From an uncultured Verrucomicrobiota bacterium (GTDB lineage: Bacteria > Verrucomicrobiota > Verrucomicrobiia > Limisphaerales > UBA9464): a DNA stretch of 37,995 nucleotides. Both the position numbers and the translations under genes were made by a program. Under the pieces are notes generated by a model, which worked only from the letters and a program-made list of their open reading frames with translations, was not told the DNA's origin and did not search any database. Numbering within the stretch: the stretch's first letter is position 1; the number at the start of each line of letters is the position of its first letter. The stretch is taken from assembly GCA_903916195.1 (NCBI GenBank), contig CAIWVP010000079.1:1-37995 (forward strand), in the 5' to 3' direction. Positions 1 to 10,747 of this stretch are shown here, one piece after another.

Positions 1-2081
1 AGCAGACGGTGGAGCGCCTTGAAGGATCCTTTCGCGTCGTCGCGGAACCAGACCGCCAGCCAGTCCAGCAGCTCCGGATGCGACGGCGTGCCGCCCATCC
101 GGCCGAAATCGTTGGGCGTGTCCACGATCCCGCGGCCGAAGTGGTGGTGCCAGACACGGTTCACGATCGATCGCCAAGCCAGGCCGTTCTCCCGGTCGGT
201 GAGCCAAAGCGCCAGCGCCGCGCGGCGCGCGCCTTCGTCGTCGGGATCCGGCAGGTCGAAGCGCCCGGACAACCCGGCCACACAGGTCAAAGCGCCGGGT
301 GCGACCACCTCCATCGGCTTGGTGATCTCGCCGCGGCGGAGAAGGTTCACCGTGCGCGGGACGAGCGATGGGCGGAGGCTCGCGTCGGGCTCGAAATCGC
401 CCGCTGCCGCGTAGACGAGCGACGGTCCGGGCAGTGCCGCGAGATCCAGGCGGATCCGCTCGGTGAGCACATCCTTCGCGAGCAGCAGGCGCTGCTCCTC
501 GGTCCGCTCCGGCGCGGGCGTGGCGGCGATGCGTTCGATCTCGGCCGGGAGGATGCGGAGCGATGCGCGCGAACCGGTCACCGACAGGCGAGGACGTCCG
601 ATGAGGTGGCCTTCGCCGTGGAGTTGCTTGACCACCACGACGAGGGTCGTGCCCGGCGCGACGGACAACGGTTCCTTCAGCGCGAAGACGGCCCGGTGCG
701 CCTCGCCTTCGGCCGGATGGATCCCCCACGCCGTCTTCTCGTCGCCGTCGATGGCGCGAGCGATGCCCCAGTCGGTCTGGTTGAAATCCGCGCTCGCTTC
801 GGTCAACGCCACGTCGGTCGCCGTGGTCGCGCCCGGCGCGAAGGCACGCAACTGGAACTCGCTCAGGTGGAAGTTGCCGTTCTCGTTCCGGCCGGGACCT
901 CGTTTCGGGAGGCTCTCGTCGGGCAGCACCTCCAGGCGGATCCCGGTGATGGTCGCGAGCGGCGAGGTGGCGGTGAGGGTGTAGGTGTCGCGATCGGGAC
1001 GCTTGCCGCCGGCGAGAAGGGAACCGTCGGGCTGCCGGGTCAGCGTCGCACCGCCGACCGAGAGGAACGTCTGCGCGTCGAGCACGGACCAGGTGACCGG
1101 ATCTTGTCGACGGTCCTGGTCCCTTTGCTCGACCGCTTGTTCCGTATCCGCCGAGAGCAGCAACGAGCGGTCGCCTTTGGCCACGCGACGCCGGTCGCGC
1201 ATGAGGTCTTGGCGGCGGACATGGATCCTCGGGTCCTCGTCGAACACGCGGTCCGCGCGTTCGACCCCGGCGAAGACGGCCTGGAGCGCGTAGTGGTCCC
1301 GCTGTGGCACCGGATCGAACTTGTGGTCGTGGCAGCGGGCGCATTGGACGGTGGTGCTGCAGAACGTCTGCATCACCGTCGTGAGCATGTCGTCGCGGTC
1401 GAGGTAGCGCCCGATCTGGCGGTCGAGCGTGTCTTCCCGGATGTCGCGCAAGGAGCTTTCGTCCCACGGCCCCGCCGCGATGAAGCCGAGCGCCACCGTC
1501 GCCTGCGGATCGGCCGGGAACAGCACGTCGCCGGCGACCTGTTCCTGCACGAAGCGGGCGTACGGTTGGTCGGCGTTGAGCACCGAGACCAGATGGTCGC
1601 GGTAGGGCCAGGCGTGGACGCGGATGCGGTCCTGGTCGTGCCCGTGCGTCTCCGCGAAGTGCGCGGCGTCCATCCAGTGCCGGGCCCATCGTTCGCCGTA
1701 CCGCGGCGACGCCAGCAGACGGTCGACCGCGAGCGGATAGGCGTTGGTCGAGGGATCGGCCACGAATTCTCGGAGCTCCTCGGGGGTCGGCGGCAGGCCG
1801 ATGAGGTCGAAATGGACGCGGCGGAGCAGCGTGCGCCGGTCCGCTTCCGGCGCGGGCGATAGGCCGGCTTCGGCCAACCGGGCATGGAGGAAGGAATCCA
1901 CCGGGTTCCCGGCCGGTCCCGGTCCCCGCGCGGGGACGGCAGGTCGGACCAACGGCCGATAGGCCCAATGCAATGCCTCCGCTCCGAGAGTTCGCGGAGC
2001 GAGCACCACCAAAGCCCAGCACAAGATCCACGCCGCGATCGGGCCCGGACGAAAAGCCGGGAGGCCTTCGTCCCGGACCAT
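1..2081 (-). CDS. DUF1549/DUF1553 (PSD1-type) protein, 5' part only
   Basis: The frame stays open from an ATG at 2081 through the left edge of the window, giving 693 codons with the C-terminus missing. The N-terminus has a hydrophobic export signal (about residues 13-30), then 'HWAYRPLVRPAVP' and 'NPVDSFLHARLAEAGL', which are hallmarks of the DUF1549 entry region. Further on are 'RYGERWARHWMDAAHFAETHG' split over the family core, a heme-like 'CARCHDHK' motif, and near the edge 'NDFGRMGGTPSHPELLDWLA', the DUF1553 signature. These very large secreted proteins are abundant in Planctomycetota and Verrucomicrobiota; their biochemical role is not established, though they are often found with sulfatases or DUF1501 proteins. 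An in-frame ATG at 2114 is an alternative start; neither has a Shine-Dalgarno sequence. The downstream partner lies outside the window. Confidence 0.88.
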   Translation of the reverse strand, partial: MVRDEGLPAFRPGPIAAWILCWALVVLAPRTLGAEALHWAYRPLVRPAVPARGPGPAGNPVDSFLHARLAEAGLSPAPEADRRTLLRRVHFDLIGLPPTPEELREFVADPSTNAYPLAVDRLLASPRYGERWARHWMDAAHFAETHGHDQDRIRVHAWPYRDHLVSVLNADQPYARFVQEQVAGDVLFPADPQATVALGFIAAGPWDESSLRDIREDTLDRQIGRYLDRDDMLTTVMQTFCSTTVQCARCHDHKFDPVPQRDHYALQAVFAGVERADRVFDEDPRIHVRRQDLMRDRRRVAKGDRSLLLSADTEQAVEQRDQDRRQDPVTWSVLDAQTFLSVGGATLTRQPDGSLLAGGKRPDRDTYTLTATSPLATITGIRLEVLPDESLPKRGPGRNENGNFHLSEFQLRAFAPGATTATDVALTEASADFNQTDWGIARAIDGDEKTAWGIHPAEGEAHRAVFALKEPLSVAPGTTLVVVVKQLHGEGHLIGRPRLSVTGSRASLRILPAEIERIAATPAPERTEEQRLLLAKDVLTERIRLDLAALPGPSLVYAAAGDFEPDASLRPSLVPRTVNLLRRGEITKPMEVVAPGALTCVAGLSGRFDLPDPDDEGARRAALALWLTDRENGLAWRSIVNRVWHHHFGRGIVDTPNDFGRMGGTPSHPELLDWLAVWFRDDAKGSFKALHRL

Positions 2082-2361
2082 CGGGTGCGGCTGCGGGTGC
2101 GGTCGTGGGACCATGGGCGTCGTCGTGTCCGAGCGGCCGGAGGGAATCCCGCCGCGTCGGCGAGGGTTCCAGTGATCCGGGGAGACCGGCGGAAGCTAGA
2201 CTTCCCGCGAAGCGGATGCGAAGGGCAAATCGCGGCTCCGGAGCAGGCACAATCCACTTCCTCCGGCCGAGCCCGCTTCGGTAGGCTCCCGGCGTGCGCG
2301 GCGGGCGTTGCCCCCCCGCGATATCCAACATCGTCATCGCCATCGTCATCGTCATCCATCC
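2082..2361. other. Divergent intergenic region with CATCGY repeats
   Basis: This 280-base gap separates the leftward DUF1549/DUF1553 gene from the rightward sugar kinase, so it must hold both promoters. No clear -35/-10 pair can be chosen by eye. Its right end is an imperfect hexamer array (see the repeat entry). No small gene was recognised. Confidence 0.5.
2329..2361 (+). repeat. Short CATCGY hexamer array touching the kinase start
   Basis: Four hexamers (CATCGT, CATCGC, CATCGT, CATCGT) are followed by CATC, CATC and C, ending directly at the ATG at 2362. The array takes the place where a ribosome binding site would be. If an upstream start were used it would encode alternating His-Arg, which is not plausible for this family. 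Confidence 0.7.
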
Positions 2362-3267
2362 ATGAGCGTCCTCGTTGTCGGCACCACTGCCCTCGATTCC
2401 ATCAAGACCCCGAAGTCCGAGAACCCCCGTCTGCTGGGCGGCTCGGCGAGCCACGCGGTGGTCGCCGCGAGTTTCTTCGCGCCGACAAAGCTGGTGGGCG
2501 TGGTCGGCGGTGATTTTCCCTCCCGTTACATCACGCTCTACAAGAAGCACGGCGTGGACCTCACCGGCCTCCAGAAGGTGAAGGACGGACAGACCTTCCA
2601 CTGGTCCGGCGAGTACGAGGTGAACATGAACAACCGGCGCACGCTGAACACGGTGCTCGGAGTGGTCGACGGATGGTCCCCGAAGCTCCCCGGGTCCCAC
2701 GAGACGACACCGTACGTGCTGCTCGCGAACATCTCTCCGGCGGTGCAGCACATCGTGCTCGACCAGCTCTCCAAGCCCAAGTTCGTCATCGCCGACACGA
2801 TGGACCTGTGGATGAACATCGCGCTCGCCGACCTGCTGCGCCTGCTCAAGCGGGTCGATTGCCTGGTGCTCAACGACGGCGAGGCCCGCCAGCTCGTCGA
2901 AGAGGACAACGTGGTCAACGCGCTGCCCAAGATCCATCAGCTCGGGCCGCGCTACGTGATCATCAAGAAGGGCGAGCACGGCTCGATCCTGTCCGGACCG
3001 AAAGGCGTCTTCATCGCGCCGGCGTACCCGTTGAAGAAGGTCGTGGACCCGACCGGCGCGGGCGATTCGTTCGTCGGCGGCCTGATCGGCTATCTCGCGG
3101 CGCAGAAGTCGGGCAGCATCGAGACCCATCTCCGCCGAGCGATCGTCCACGGCAGCGTGGTCGCGTCGTTCTGCTGCGAAGGCTTCGGCCTCGCGCGGAC
3201 CACCAAGACGACCAAGGCCGAGATCGCGGCCCGGGTGCGCGAGCTCGAGAAGCTCGTGAAGTTCTGA
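2362..3267 (+). CDS. PfkB-family carbohydrate kinase
   Basis: A 301-residue ribokinase-fold sugar kinase, of usual length for the PfkB family, which phosphorylates a sugar or nucleoside hydroxyl with ATP in the cytoplasm. The decisive motif is the C-terminal 'DPTGAGDSFVGG' at residues 229-240, with Asp235 as the predicted catalytic base; the N-terminal glycine pair 'LLGGSASH' (24-31) fits the substrate-binding half. The substrate cannot be told from sequence. 'NNRRTLNT' (90-97) may be part of the lid. The ATG at 2362 is chosen because upstream in-frame codons only translate the CATCGY array. The next gene, a glycosyltransferase, follows after 46 bases on the same strand and may be co-transcribed. 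Confidence 0.88.
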   Translation: MSVLVVGTTALDSIKTPKSENPRLLGGSASHAVVAASFFAPTKLVGVVGGDFPSRYITLYKKHGVDLTGLQKVKDGQTFHWSGEYEVNMNNRRTLNTVLGVVDGWSPKLPGSHETTPYVLLANISPAVQHIVLDQLSKPKFVIADTMDLWMNIALADLLRLLKRVDCLVLNDGEARQLVEEDNVVNALPKIHQLGPRYVIIKKGEHGSILSGPKGVFIAPAYPLKKVVDPTGAGDSFVGGLIGYLAAQKSGSIETHLRRAIVHGSVVASFCCEGFGLARTTKTTKAEIAARVRELEKLVKF

Positions 3268-3313
3268 GACCGCATCCCGGCGTCCGGCACGTCTGCCGGG
3301 TGCGTGTCATGTC

Positions 3314-3991
3314 GTGAGGATCTCCGTGGTCATACCTGCCTTGGATGAGGCGGCGGAGCTTCCGGCCACCTTGCTCCGGGCCCGGGCCGTACCGGAGGTC
3401 GCCGAGATCATCCTCTGCGACGGCGGCAGCCGGGACGCGACGCGACAGATCGCCGAGCAGGCCGGAGCGCAGGTGGTGACCGGAGCGAGAGGCCGCGGGC
3501 ATCAGCTCCGGGCCGGCGCATCCGCGGCCTCGTCGGAGGTCGTGCTGCTCCTCCACGCCGACACGTGGCTCGCGCCCGGCGCGGGCCGGGCCATCGCGGG
3601 CGCGTTCGCGGATCCGCAGGTGGTCGGCGGCGCCTGCTTCAAGGCGTTCCGCGACCCTCACTGGCTGATGCGCGGTTCGCGCGCGCGCTGCGCATGGCGG
3701 ATGCGCGCGTTCCAGTTCGCGTACGGCGACCAGGCGATCTTCGTCCGGCGCGAGGTGCTGGAGCGCGTCGGCGGCATCCCGGCGGTGCCGCTGATGGAGG
3801 AGCACGAGCTCTGCCGCGCGCTCCGCTGTGTCGGCAAGCTGGTGCTCGCGGACACCGTGGTCACGACCTCGGCCCGGCGTTTCCGCGACCGCGGCGTGCT
3901 CCGGACGTATTGGCGGATGGCGATGGCTGATCTGCGATGGAACCTGGGCGTCTCGCCCGAAGCGATCCGCCGGGCCTACGAGCGTCGTTGA
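3314..3991 (+). CDS. TIGR04283-like family 2 glycosyltransferase
   Basis: A 225-residue GT-A glycosyltransferase with no membrane helices. The start 'MRISVVIPALDEAAELP' and 'ILCDGGSRDAT' form the nucleotide-sugar-binding fold, and 'LLHADTWL' contains the metal-binding DxD-like position. The overall pattern, including 'GRGHQLRAGA', 'YGDQAIFVRR' and 'PLMEEHELCRAL', matches the TIGR04283 group, which has been proposed to act in arsenosugar biosynthesis or related pathways. The usual partner genes (a TIGR04282 protein, arsenic methyltransferase) are not seen here, so the acceptor is open. The start is a GTG at 3314. It sits 46 bases after the sugar kinase gene. Confidence 0.85.
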   Translation: MRISVVIPALDEAAELPATLLRARAVPEVAEIILCDGGSRDATRQIAEQAGAQVVTGARGRGHQLRAGASAASSEVVLLLHADTWLAPGAGRAIAGAFADPQVVGGACFKAFRDPHWLMRGSRARCAWRMRAFQFAYGDQAIFVRREVLERVGGIPAVPLMEEHELCRALRCVGKLVLADTVVTTSARRFRDRGVLRTYWRMAMADLRWNLGVSPEAIRRAYERR

Positions 3992-4334
3992 AGGCGCGTC
4001 CATGGTCCGCGACACACCGTGCGCGACCCGGTCCCGCTGAGCCTTGCTGTGGCAGCGTCGCAGTATCGCTGTGGGTGCGGTCAGAAGTGGCGGACATACG
4101 TAGCGCAGCTGGAGGTCTTGCCGTGTCGCCGGCCAGAGCGGCTGTGATCCGTTGACCCTGGAAACATCGACGCTCAGCGGGTTGCCAACCCGCGAAACAG
4201 CAGACTGGCAGTCTGCGCCACCTCAGACGCCGTGCCATCCACATCCGGTCGCACCCCAGCAACCCGGCAGGTTTGCAGGGCAAGCCGCCCACACCGCGAG
4301 GCCGGGTCCTACCAGGATCCACCAGGAGTCGGTA
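3992..4334. other. Convergent intergenic region, non-coding
   Basis: This 343-base gap lies between the ends of two converging genes. It holds two paired palindromes (4177-4216), listed separately, and a more degenerate similar stretch around 4098-4125. No gene with plausible protein character was found. Confidence 0.6.
4177..4216. repeat. REP-like pair of 17-nt palindromes
   Basis: Two perfect hairpins lie side by side: GCGGGTT-gcc-AACCCGC at 4177-4193 and GCAGACT-ggc-AGTCTGC at 4200-4216, each with 7-bp arms and a 3-nt loop, separated by 6 bases. The twin layout resembles dispersed palindromic elements known from intergenic regions of verrucomicrobial genomes. It may also fold at the 3' ends of the two converging transcripts. 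Confidence 0.7.
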
Positions 4335-6206
<1,872 letters not shown>

Positions 6207-6280
6207 CGGATGAGGACCAGGAGCCTGGTGATGGAAAACTTAGGACAAGATCGTGCGCCGGGGCAGGGGACGGTGGCGCT

Positions 6281-9202
6281 TCAGGGGGATCCGGCGTGGC
6301 CGGCGCCGGCCGGCTTCGGCGCGGGGGCCATCGTGCGGGCCGGGGTCTTCGCCGCTTCCATGCCGCGCATCCGGCGTTGGAGATCGTAGATGACGATGGC
6401 CTGTGCCGCGTGGTCGGCGGCCGGGTCGCGGAGGCGCGCGGCGGCGACGGCGCGGTCGCGGGCGTTGTCGTCGGAACGGTACCGCTCATGCAGCGCGCGG
6501 TGCACGGCCGCCTTGGCGTCGTCGCCGAGCTGGGTGTGGAGCTGCGCCAGGTTGTGGTGGGCGGCGACGTTCTCGGAATCGATGGCGAGGGTGTCATCGA
6601 AGCGTTTCACGGCGGCGCGCAGGAAGGCCTTCTGCTTCTCCGGATCGGCGCGCTCGGCCTTGGCGCGTTCGTAGAGCGTCTGGCCGAGCTCGTTGATGAC
6701 CTCGTAGTCGCGGCTGAAGTCGAACCCGCGTTTCTCGAGCTCGGGATAGCGGTCCTCGAGGATGCTGGTGAAGGCGGTGATCGCCTTGTCGAGGTAGCCG
6801 TTCTGTTTGTCGACCAGGCCGTTCAGCCACGCGAGGGTCCAGCGGTTCCCGGGCGGGCTGAAGCGGTTGGTGTCGTTCGCGCGCTGGAGCGCACCGACGG
6901 CGTCGCCGAGGCGGCCTTCCTTGAAGTAGACGCGTGCGAGGTTGAGCGGGCCGTCGGCACGGCCGAGCTTCTCGACGTGGTCGAAGGCATCGGCGGCCTG
7001 GATGAGCTCGCCCTTCTCGCTGCCCTTGTCGCCCTTGAGGAACAGGCCGATGCCGTAGTCGTTCCAGCGCTGCCACGGCGGGATGGCCGAAGGCGCGTTG
7101 GTGACGCCCGACGAGGCCGAGGTCGGACCGCCCTCGACCTCGAAGGTCAGGCGGTCGCTCGCCAAGGTGGTGATGGGCAGGTCGTTGGTGAGCTGGAAGG
7201 GCTGGCCGTTGGTGTAGCCCTTCCCTTGGACGTAGTTCAGGAAGATGGTGTCGAACTTCCGGTAGTGGATCTTGACCTCGACCGTCACCGGCGCGCGCTG
7301 GTCGGGCGGCACGGCCAGCTTGTAGTGGAGGACATGGGCCGCACCGGGCGGGATCTGGTTGTTGTAGAGCGGGGTGAAGATGTCCTGCGGGTTGCGGCGG
7401 TCGATGCGGTTCCCGTCCTTGTCCAGCATGTAGACGTTGAGGAAATGCGACCAGGGATCGACCTCCTTGTGCGGCCCGAGCGCGCCGCTGTGGCCGATCA
7501 CCTCGCCTTCGGCATCGGTGACCTTGGTCTCGGCCCAGAGCTCGTTGGAATCGACCGTGCCCTGGGTGAGCGGATGGCCGAGCTTCACGGTGCGGACGAC
7601 CGCCTCGATCAGATAGGTCTGCCCGGGCTTGAGCTTGGGCAGCTGCGGACGGAGCGGCGCGGTGAGGGGGGAATCGATCGTGCCGCCGGCCTTCACCCCG
7701 AAGAGGTCGACGCGGATGCAATCTTTGAGGAAATCCTGGTGCCGCTTCACGATCTCCGGCTGCTTGAGCACATGGGCCAACCCGGTGTTCGCCGCCGGGA
7801 ACAGATGGTCGTGGACGGTGCGGAAATCGTTGGTCCCGTTGTGGCGCGCCGCGAAATCGTCCGAGCGGTCGAGCGGCATGTGGCATTCGGCGCAGTTCAG
7901 CTTCGCCTTCTCGGGATAGTAGAAGCTGCGCGCGTTGACGCCGGAGACGCCGCTGAGCAGGTAGGTGTCGTAATGGTTCTGGCCGCGCAGGAACTCCTTG
8001 TAGTGGTTCACCGCGAACGGCAGGCCGACCTTGTGGCACGTGGAGCAGAACTCGGCGGTCTTGTGCAGCGGCTTGAGGAAGGTGCGCTTGTGGAAGGCCG
8101 GCTTCGCCTTCACGAGCTGTTTGTTGACGAAGTAGGCGAACGAGTTGGTGGCCGCGAAAGCGAAGGGATAGTGGACCGGCTCCTCGATGGTGTAGTTGCC
8201 GTTCCCGGGGAAACCCTTGTCCGCGCCCTCCAGTCGGGTGACCGCGTGGCACGCCGTGCAGGTGATGCCGGCCAAGGCGGTCGGATGGTTCGTCATGTCG
8301 AACTTCGGGTCGTCGAACGCACCGCTGAAGAACGGTGCAGGATCGTGGCAGCCGGCGCACCAGCGCGACGCCTGGACGTTCCCGTCGCGTTGGAGCGAGA
8401 CCTGCCGGGTCTCGTTGACGGCGAAGAGATAGAACGGGTTGTTGAACGAGCTGAAGTGGTGCGACGAATGGAACCACGAGTCGTAGGCGTCCTTGTGGCA
8501 CTCGAGGCAGTACTCGTTGTTCATCAGCGTCGCCGCCGGGATGAAGTTGCCGGAGGCGGTCCGCGCGCTCGACGGGTGGAAATATTTCTCGCCCTCTTTC
8601 GGGGCCTTGGCGCCCCACTGGCGCGGATCGTGCCGGTGCATCGCCACCATCCCGACCACCACCACGCCGACCGCCGCCGCCCACGAGACACCGACGCGCC
8701 ACTGGATCCGCGGTCCGGCCAACCGGTGCAGGACGTAGAGCCAGACGCAGGCGAACGGGGTGATGACATGCGCCCAGTACGTGGCGCTGCGGAGGCGCGG
8801 GTCCTTGAGCTCGAAGCCCTCGATCCGCATCAACGCGATGCCCGTGAAGAGCAGGGCCAGCGCCACCGCGAACAGCGCGTAGCCCACGCGGACCGCCCGC
8901 CGGCTCGGCCGGTCGTGCGTGTTCTTCATGTGGACCAGACCGAACACGATCACCGGCAGCACGATCAGCAGCCCGAGCCCGAGATGCGCGAGGAACTGGA
9001 ACTGGTAGAAATAGTTCTCGTACGAGACACCTTTGTCGCGGTCGAGCCAGGTGAGGAACGTGATGCTGCTCAGATAGACCGAGTTCGCCCCGAGCAGCGC
9101 GAACAGGCCGAACACGACCAGTAGCAGGATGCGCAGGCGCGGTCCGACGGCGCGGACGTATCGTTTCTTGGGCGCGGAAGGGCTGGGCAACGGATCACTC
9201 AT
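6281..9202 (-). CDS. Membrane cytochrome b-like / pentaheme cytochrome c / TPR fusion protein
   Basis: A 973-residue protein. Residues 24-188 hold about five membrane helices; His73/His91 and His145/His159 are spaced like the axial ligands of a di-heme cytochrome b bundle. The following periplasmic part carries five CxxCH sites: CLECH (232), CAGCH (282), CTACH (315), CSTCH (386) and CAECH (437). Residues about 500-690 look like a beta-rich domain, and 710-910 contain TPR-like helical repeats. This predicts electron flow from membrane quinol to periplasmic c-hemes, with the TPR part binding a partner. The ATG at 9202 (MSDPLPSP) is preferred to a TTG at 9244. The CRTAC1 gene follows after 74 bases. 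Heme b binding is an inference from His spacing only. Confidence 0.87.
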   Translation of the reverse strand: MSDPLPSPSAPKKRYVRAVGPRLRILLLVVFGLFALLGANSVYLSSITFLTWLDRDKGVSYENYFYQFQFLAHLGLGLLIVLPVIVFGLVHMKNTHDRPSRRAVRVGYALFAVALALLFTGIALMRIEGFELKDPRLRSATYWAHVITPFACVWLYVLHRLAGPRIQWRVGVSWAAAVGVVVVGMVAMHRHDPRQWGAKAPKEGEKYFHPSSARTASGNFIPAATLMNNEYCLECHKDAYDSWFHSSHHFSSFNNPFYLFAVNETRQVSLQRDGNVQASRWCAGCHDPAPFFSGAFDDPKFDMTNHPTALAGITCTACHAVTRLEGADKGFPGNGNYTIEEPVHYPFAFAATNSFAYFVNKQLVKAKPAFHKRTFLKPLHKTAEFCSTCHKVGLPFAVNHYKEFLRGQNHYDTYLLSGVSGVNARSFYYPEKAKLNCAECHMPLDRSDDFAARHNGTNDFRTVHDHLFPAANTGLAHVLKQPEIVKRHQDFLKDCIRVDLFGVKAGGTIDSPLTAPLRPQLPKLKPGQTYLIEAVVRTVKLGHPLTQGTVDSNELWAETKVTDAEGEVIGHSGALGPHKEVDPWSHFLNVYMLDKDGNRIDRRNPQDIFTPLYNNQIPPGAAHVLHYKLAVPPDQRAPVTVEVKIHYRKFDTIFLNYVQGKGYTNGQPFQLTNDLPITTLASDRLTFEVEGGPTSASSGVTNAPSAIPPWQRWNDYGIGLFLKGDKGSEKGELIQAADAFDHVEKLGRADGPLNLARVYFKEGRLGDAVGALQRANDTNRFSPPGNRWTLAWLNGLVDKQNGYLDKAITAFTSILEDRYPELEKRGFDFSRDYEVINELGQTLYERAKAERADPEKQKAFLRAAVKRFDDTLAIDSENVAAHHNLAQLHTQLGDDAKAAVHRALHERYRSDDNARDRAVAAARLRDPAADHAAQAIVIYDLQRRMRGMEAAKTPARTMAPAPKPAGAGHAGSP

Positions 9203-9354
9203 GGCTGCGCCGGCATTCACGCTCCGATCGGCCCCGGGGCGCAAGGTCTGGCGGGGTGGATCGCCTGCAAACGGGGGTGGATCGGCACGGACCGGCCCTT
9301 CGGGATGAGTTCGTCGTTTTCCCCTCGTCCCGGTCTCCGGTAGGCTGGCCGGAC

Positions 9355-10611
9355 ATGAGCGACCGCCTTCCCGGCTTCCGTGATTTCTACCCCGAGCCGC
9401 TGCCCGCCAACGAGCCTTGGAGCTGCGACCTGCGCCAGCACATCTTCGGCCGGTGGCGCGAGACCGCGCGCCGCTATGGCTTCCGCGAATACGACGGCCC
9501 GCCGCTCGAGCCGCTCGAGCTCTACACCAACAAGTCCGGTGCCGAGATCGTCGCGCAGCTCTTCAACTTCGCCGACAAGGGCGACCGCGCCGTGTCGATG
9601 CGGCCGGAGATGACGCCGACCGTCGCCCGCATGGTCGCGACGGCCGAGCGGGCCTACAAGAAGCCCATCAAGTGGTTCTCGCTCCCGCAGCTCTTCCGCT
9701 ACGAGAAGCAGCAGAAGGGCCGTCTCCGGGAGCACTTCCAGCTCAACTGCGACATCTTCGGCGAGTCCGACGCCGGCGCGGACGCGGAGATCGTGGCGCT
9801 GCTCATCGACGTGCTGCGAGCTCTCGGCCTGACGCACGAAGATTTCGTCATCCGCCTCAGCAGCCGGCAGGCCTGGCAGCGGTTCTTTGCGGCCCGCGGG
9901 GGCGATCCGGCCCGCGCCTACGAGTTCTACCAGGTCGTGGACAAGCTGGAGCGCGAGCGCCCGGAGGTCAGCGCCGAGAAGCTCGCCCCGCTCGGGGTGA
10001 AGCTGGAGGAGGTGCAGGCGTTCATCACCGCCAGCATCCCGGAGCCCGAGTTGCAGACCGTGATCGACAACTTGTCCGCCCGCGGGCTCGGCGGGTTCGT
10101 GAAGGTGGACTACGGGGTGATCCGCGGCCTCGCCTACTATACCGGCATCGTGTTCGAGGCGTTCGACCGGAAGGGCGAGTTCCGCGCGATCGCCGGCGGC
10201 GGACGCTACGACCAGCTCGTGAAGCAGGTCAGCGAGGGCAAGGCGGACCTGCCGGCGCTCGGGTTCGGCATGGGCGACGTCGTGCTCGCCGAGCTGCTCA
10301 AGGTCCGGAAGCTCGTGCCGTCCTTCACCGGGACCGTGGACGCCGTCGTGCTCATCGAGGACGAGACGCTGCGGGCCGCTTCGCTCGGCGTGGTGCAACA
10401 GCTCCGCGAGGCCGGCCGGGCCGCGGACTACTCGCTCACGCCGGCCAAGGGCGACAAGCAGTTCAAACGCGCCCTCGAGCTGGGCGCGACCCGCACCGTC
10501 CGGCTCGAACGCGGAGCCGACGGAACGGTCGTCGCGAAGATCAAGGACCTGAAGACCCGGGAAGAGAAGTGGGTCGCGCCCGGAGAGGTCGCGACCGCGA
10601 TCGCGGGTTGA
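9355..10611 (+). CDS. hisS: Histidine--tRNA ligase
   Basis: A 418-residue class II aminoacyl-tRNA synthetase, a normal length for HisRS, which charges tRNA-His in the cytoplasm. It begins 'MSDRLPGFRDFYPE', has class II motif 2 around 'FRYEKQQKGRLREHFQ', the histidine-specific 'LAYYTGIVFEAF', and motif 'GGGRYDQLV', followed by an anticodon-binding domain. The ATG at 9355 gives the correct family N-terminus; an upstream in-frame start would add a non-conserved tail. It is divergent from the multiheme cytochrome gene, with 152 bases between the two starts. Confidence 0.95.
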   Translation: MSDRLPGFRDFYPEPLPANEPWSCDLRQHIFGRWRETARRYGFREYDGPPLEPLELYTNKSGAEIVAQLFNFADKGDRAVSMRPEMTPTVARMVATAERAYKKPIKWFSLPQLFRYEKQQKGRLREHFQLNCDIFGESDAGADAEIVALLIDVLRALGLTHEDFVIRLSSRQAWQRFFAARGGDPARAYEFYQVVDKLERERPEVSAEKLAPLGVKLEEVQAFITASIPEPELQTVIDNLSARGLGGFVKVDYGVIRGLAYYTGIVFEAFDRKGEFRAIAGGGRYDQLVKQVSEGKADLPALGFGMGDVVLAELLKVRKLVPSFTGTVDAVVLIEDETLRAASLGVVQQLREAGRAADYSLTPAKGDKQFKRALELGATRTVRLERGADGTVVAKIKDLKTREEKWVAPGEVATAIAG

Positions 10612-10747
10612 GGCGGGCCGGGGGAGGCACGTCGCCGACGCGCCGCCCGGTGGCATGTCGGGGTGCAGATCGAGATCGGACCGCGCGTGAAGTATCCCTT
10701 GTCCGCGCGCGGTCCTTCGCCAAGCTTGTGCCAGCCTTCTTCCCCGA

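Noticed and set aside
9-1862. Long open frame of over 600 codons on the plus strand
   Set aside because: It is the antisense shadow of the DUF1549/DUF1553 gene; its product is Arg/His-rich without any family motif, whereas the minus strand shows clear PSD1 signatures.
4098-4135. Third REP-like palindrome near 4100
   Set aside because: The arms around 'GCGCAGCTGGAGGTCTTGC' are too mismatched to call a hairpin with confidence.
6296-9124. Very long plus-strand open frame opposite the multiheme cytochrome
   Set aside because: High GC content makes antisense frames stay open; the minus strand has five CxxCH sites, membrane helices and TPRs, so the plus frame is not a gene.
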